In this document: positions 5,213 to 5,348 of the stretch, one piece after another | Layout of the letters: each line of letters starts with the position of its first letter | Numbering within the stretch: position 1 is the stretch's first letter | Assembly: GCA_021792075.1 (NCBI GenBank) | Contig: JAJYVK010000146.1 | Coordinates: 1-5,348 of the forward strand | Source: Actinomycetes bacterium | Lineage (GTDB): Bacteria > Actinomycetota > Acidimicrobiia > Acidimicrobiales > Acidimicrobiaceae | Length of the DNA stretch: 5,348 nucleotides | Direction of reading: 5' to 3' | Position numbers and translations under genes: made by a program | The notes under the pieces: model-generated | What the model saw: the letters and a program-made list of their open reading frames with translations, nothing else | The model's database searches: none | Told to the model about the DNA's origin: nothing

Positions 5213-5348
5213 TTAGATCTGGTCCACTCCTGATCCAGATTCAGCCAACTCGATCGTTGGAGGTTCGAATCCCTCAACCGATCGAAAGACGATCTCACCG
5301 TCTTGGACATCGACTATTACAGTCTCACCGACTCTGAATTCCTTCCAC
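5213..5348 (-). CDS. clpC: C-terminal end of a probable ClpC-type Clp ATPase (partial)
   Basis: A reading frame entering from the right edge gives 44 residues and stops with TAA at 5215-5213. The peptide begins W-K-E-F-R-V-G-E-T-V-I-V-D-V and continues with G-E-I-V-F-R-S-V-E-G-F-E-P-P before an acidic end (S-G-S-G-V-D-Q-I). The K-E-F-x-x-G-x-x-x-x-V-D-V segment fits the last beta strands of the small D2 subdomain of ClpC/ClpB-class AAA+ unfoldases, and the short acidic tail after it is common in ClpC. ClpC, with ClpP, unfolds and degrades regulated and damaged proteins in the cytosol. clpC directly before radA and disA is the Bacillus gene order, which supports the call. The Walker motifs are outside the window, so ClpC versus a related Clp ATPase cannot be decided from sequence alone. 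Confidence 0.7.
   Translation of the reverse strand, partial: WKEFRVGETVIVDVQDGEIVFRSVEGFEPPTIELAESGSGVDQI

Overview
The window reads as a chromosomal housekeeping segment of an actinobacterium, perhaps of the Acidimicrobiia type. GC is roughly 50-55% by eye. The main evidence is the CarD protein: it carries the P-T-N-W-S-R-R-Y-K motif with Trp at residue 85, the same number as in Mycobacterium tuberculosis CarD. Gene order also fits. M. tuberculosis has carD-ispD-ispF (then cysS and rlmB) with radA and disA close by, and Bacillus has clpC-radA-disA-(yacL)-ispD-ispF. Class-level placement is inference. No mobile element, CRISPR array, tRNA or rRNA was seen.

Layout, left to right. At 1-100 (minus) is the start of a gene encoding a very basic N-terminus, probably an RlmB/TrmH-type rRNA methyltransferase, running off the left edge. 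Next on the minus strand come ispF (115-615) and ispD (596-1243), overlapping by 20 bp. After a 70-bp gap comes carD (1314-1793). A 147-bp divergent intergenic region (1794-1940) separates carD from a Crp/Fnr-family regulator on the plus strand (1941-2600), the only plus-strand gene. That gene converges on disA across a 30-bp gap. disA (2631-3719) and radA (3729-5114) form a tight minus-strand pair 9 nt apart. Upstream of radA are a 28-bp perfect palindrome and then the last 44 codons of a probable clpC (5213-5348).

Function. IspD and IspF are two steps of the MEP isoprenoid precursor pathway. CarD is an essential RNA polymerase-binding activator in mycobacteria. RadA and DisA link recombination intermediate processing to c-di-AMP synthesis. 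ClpC is the unfoldase of the Clp protease. The Crp-like protein keeps most of the cyclic-nucleotide pocket and a CRP-type recognition helix, so a cAMP-type regulator sits between a c-di-AMP synthase gene and a global transcription factor gene.

All full genes look intact and conventional. No clearly new system was found. The most interesting signals are regulatory: the strong hairpin between clpC and radA, probable leaderless starts for radA and crp, a spaced direct repeat upstream of crp, and a marked preference for TAG stops (six of seven visible stops). There is no gene-free stretch above 300 bases.
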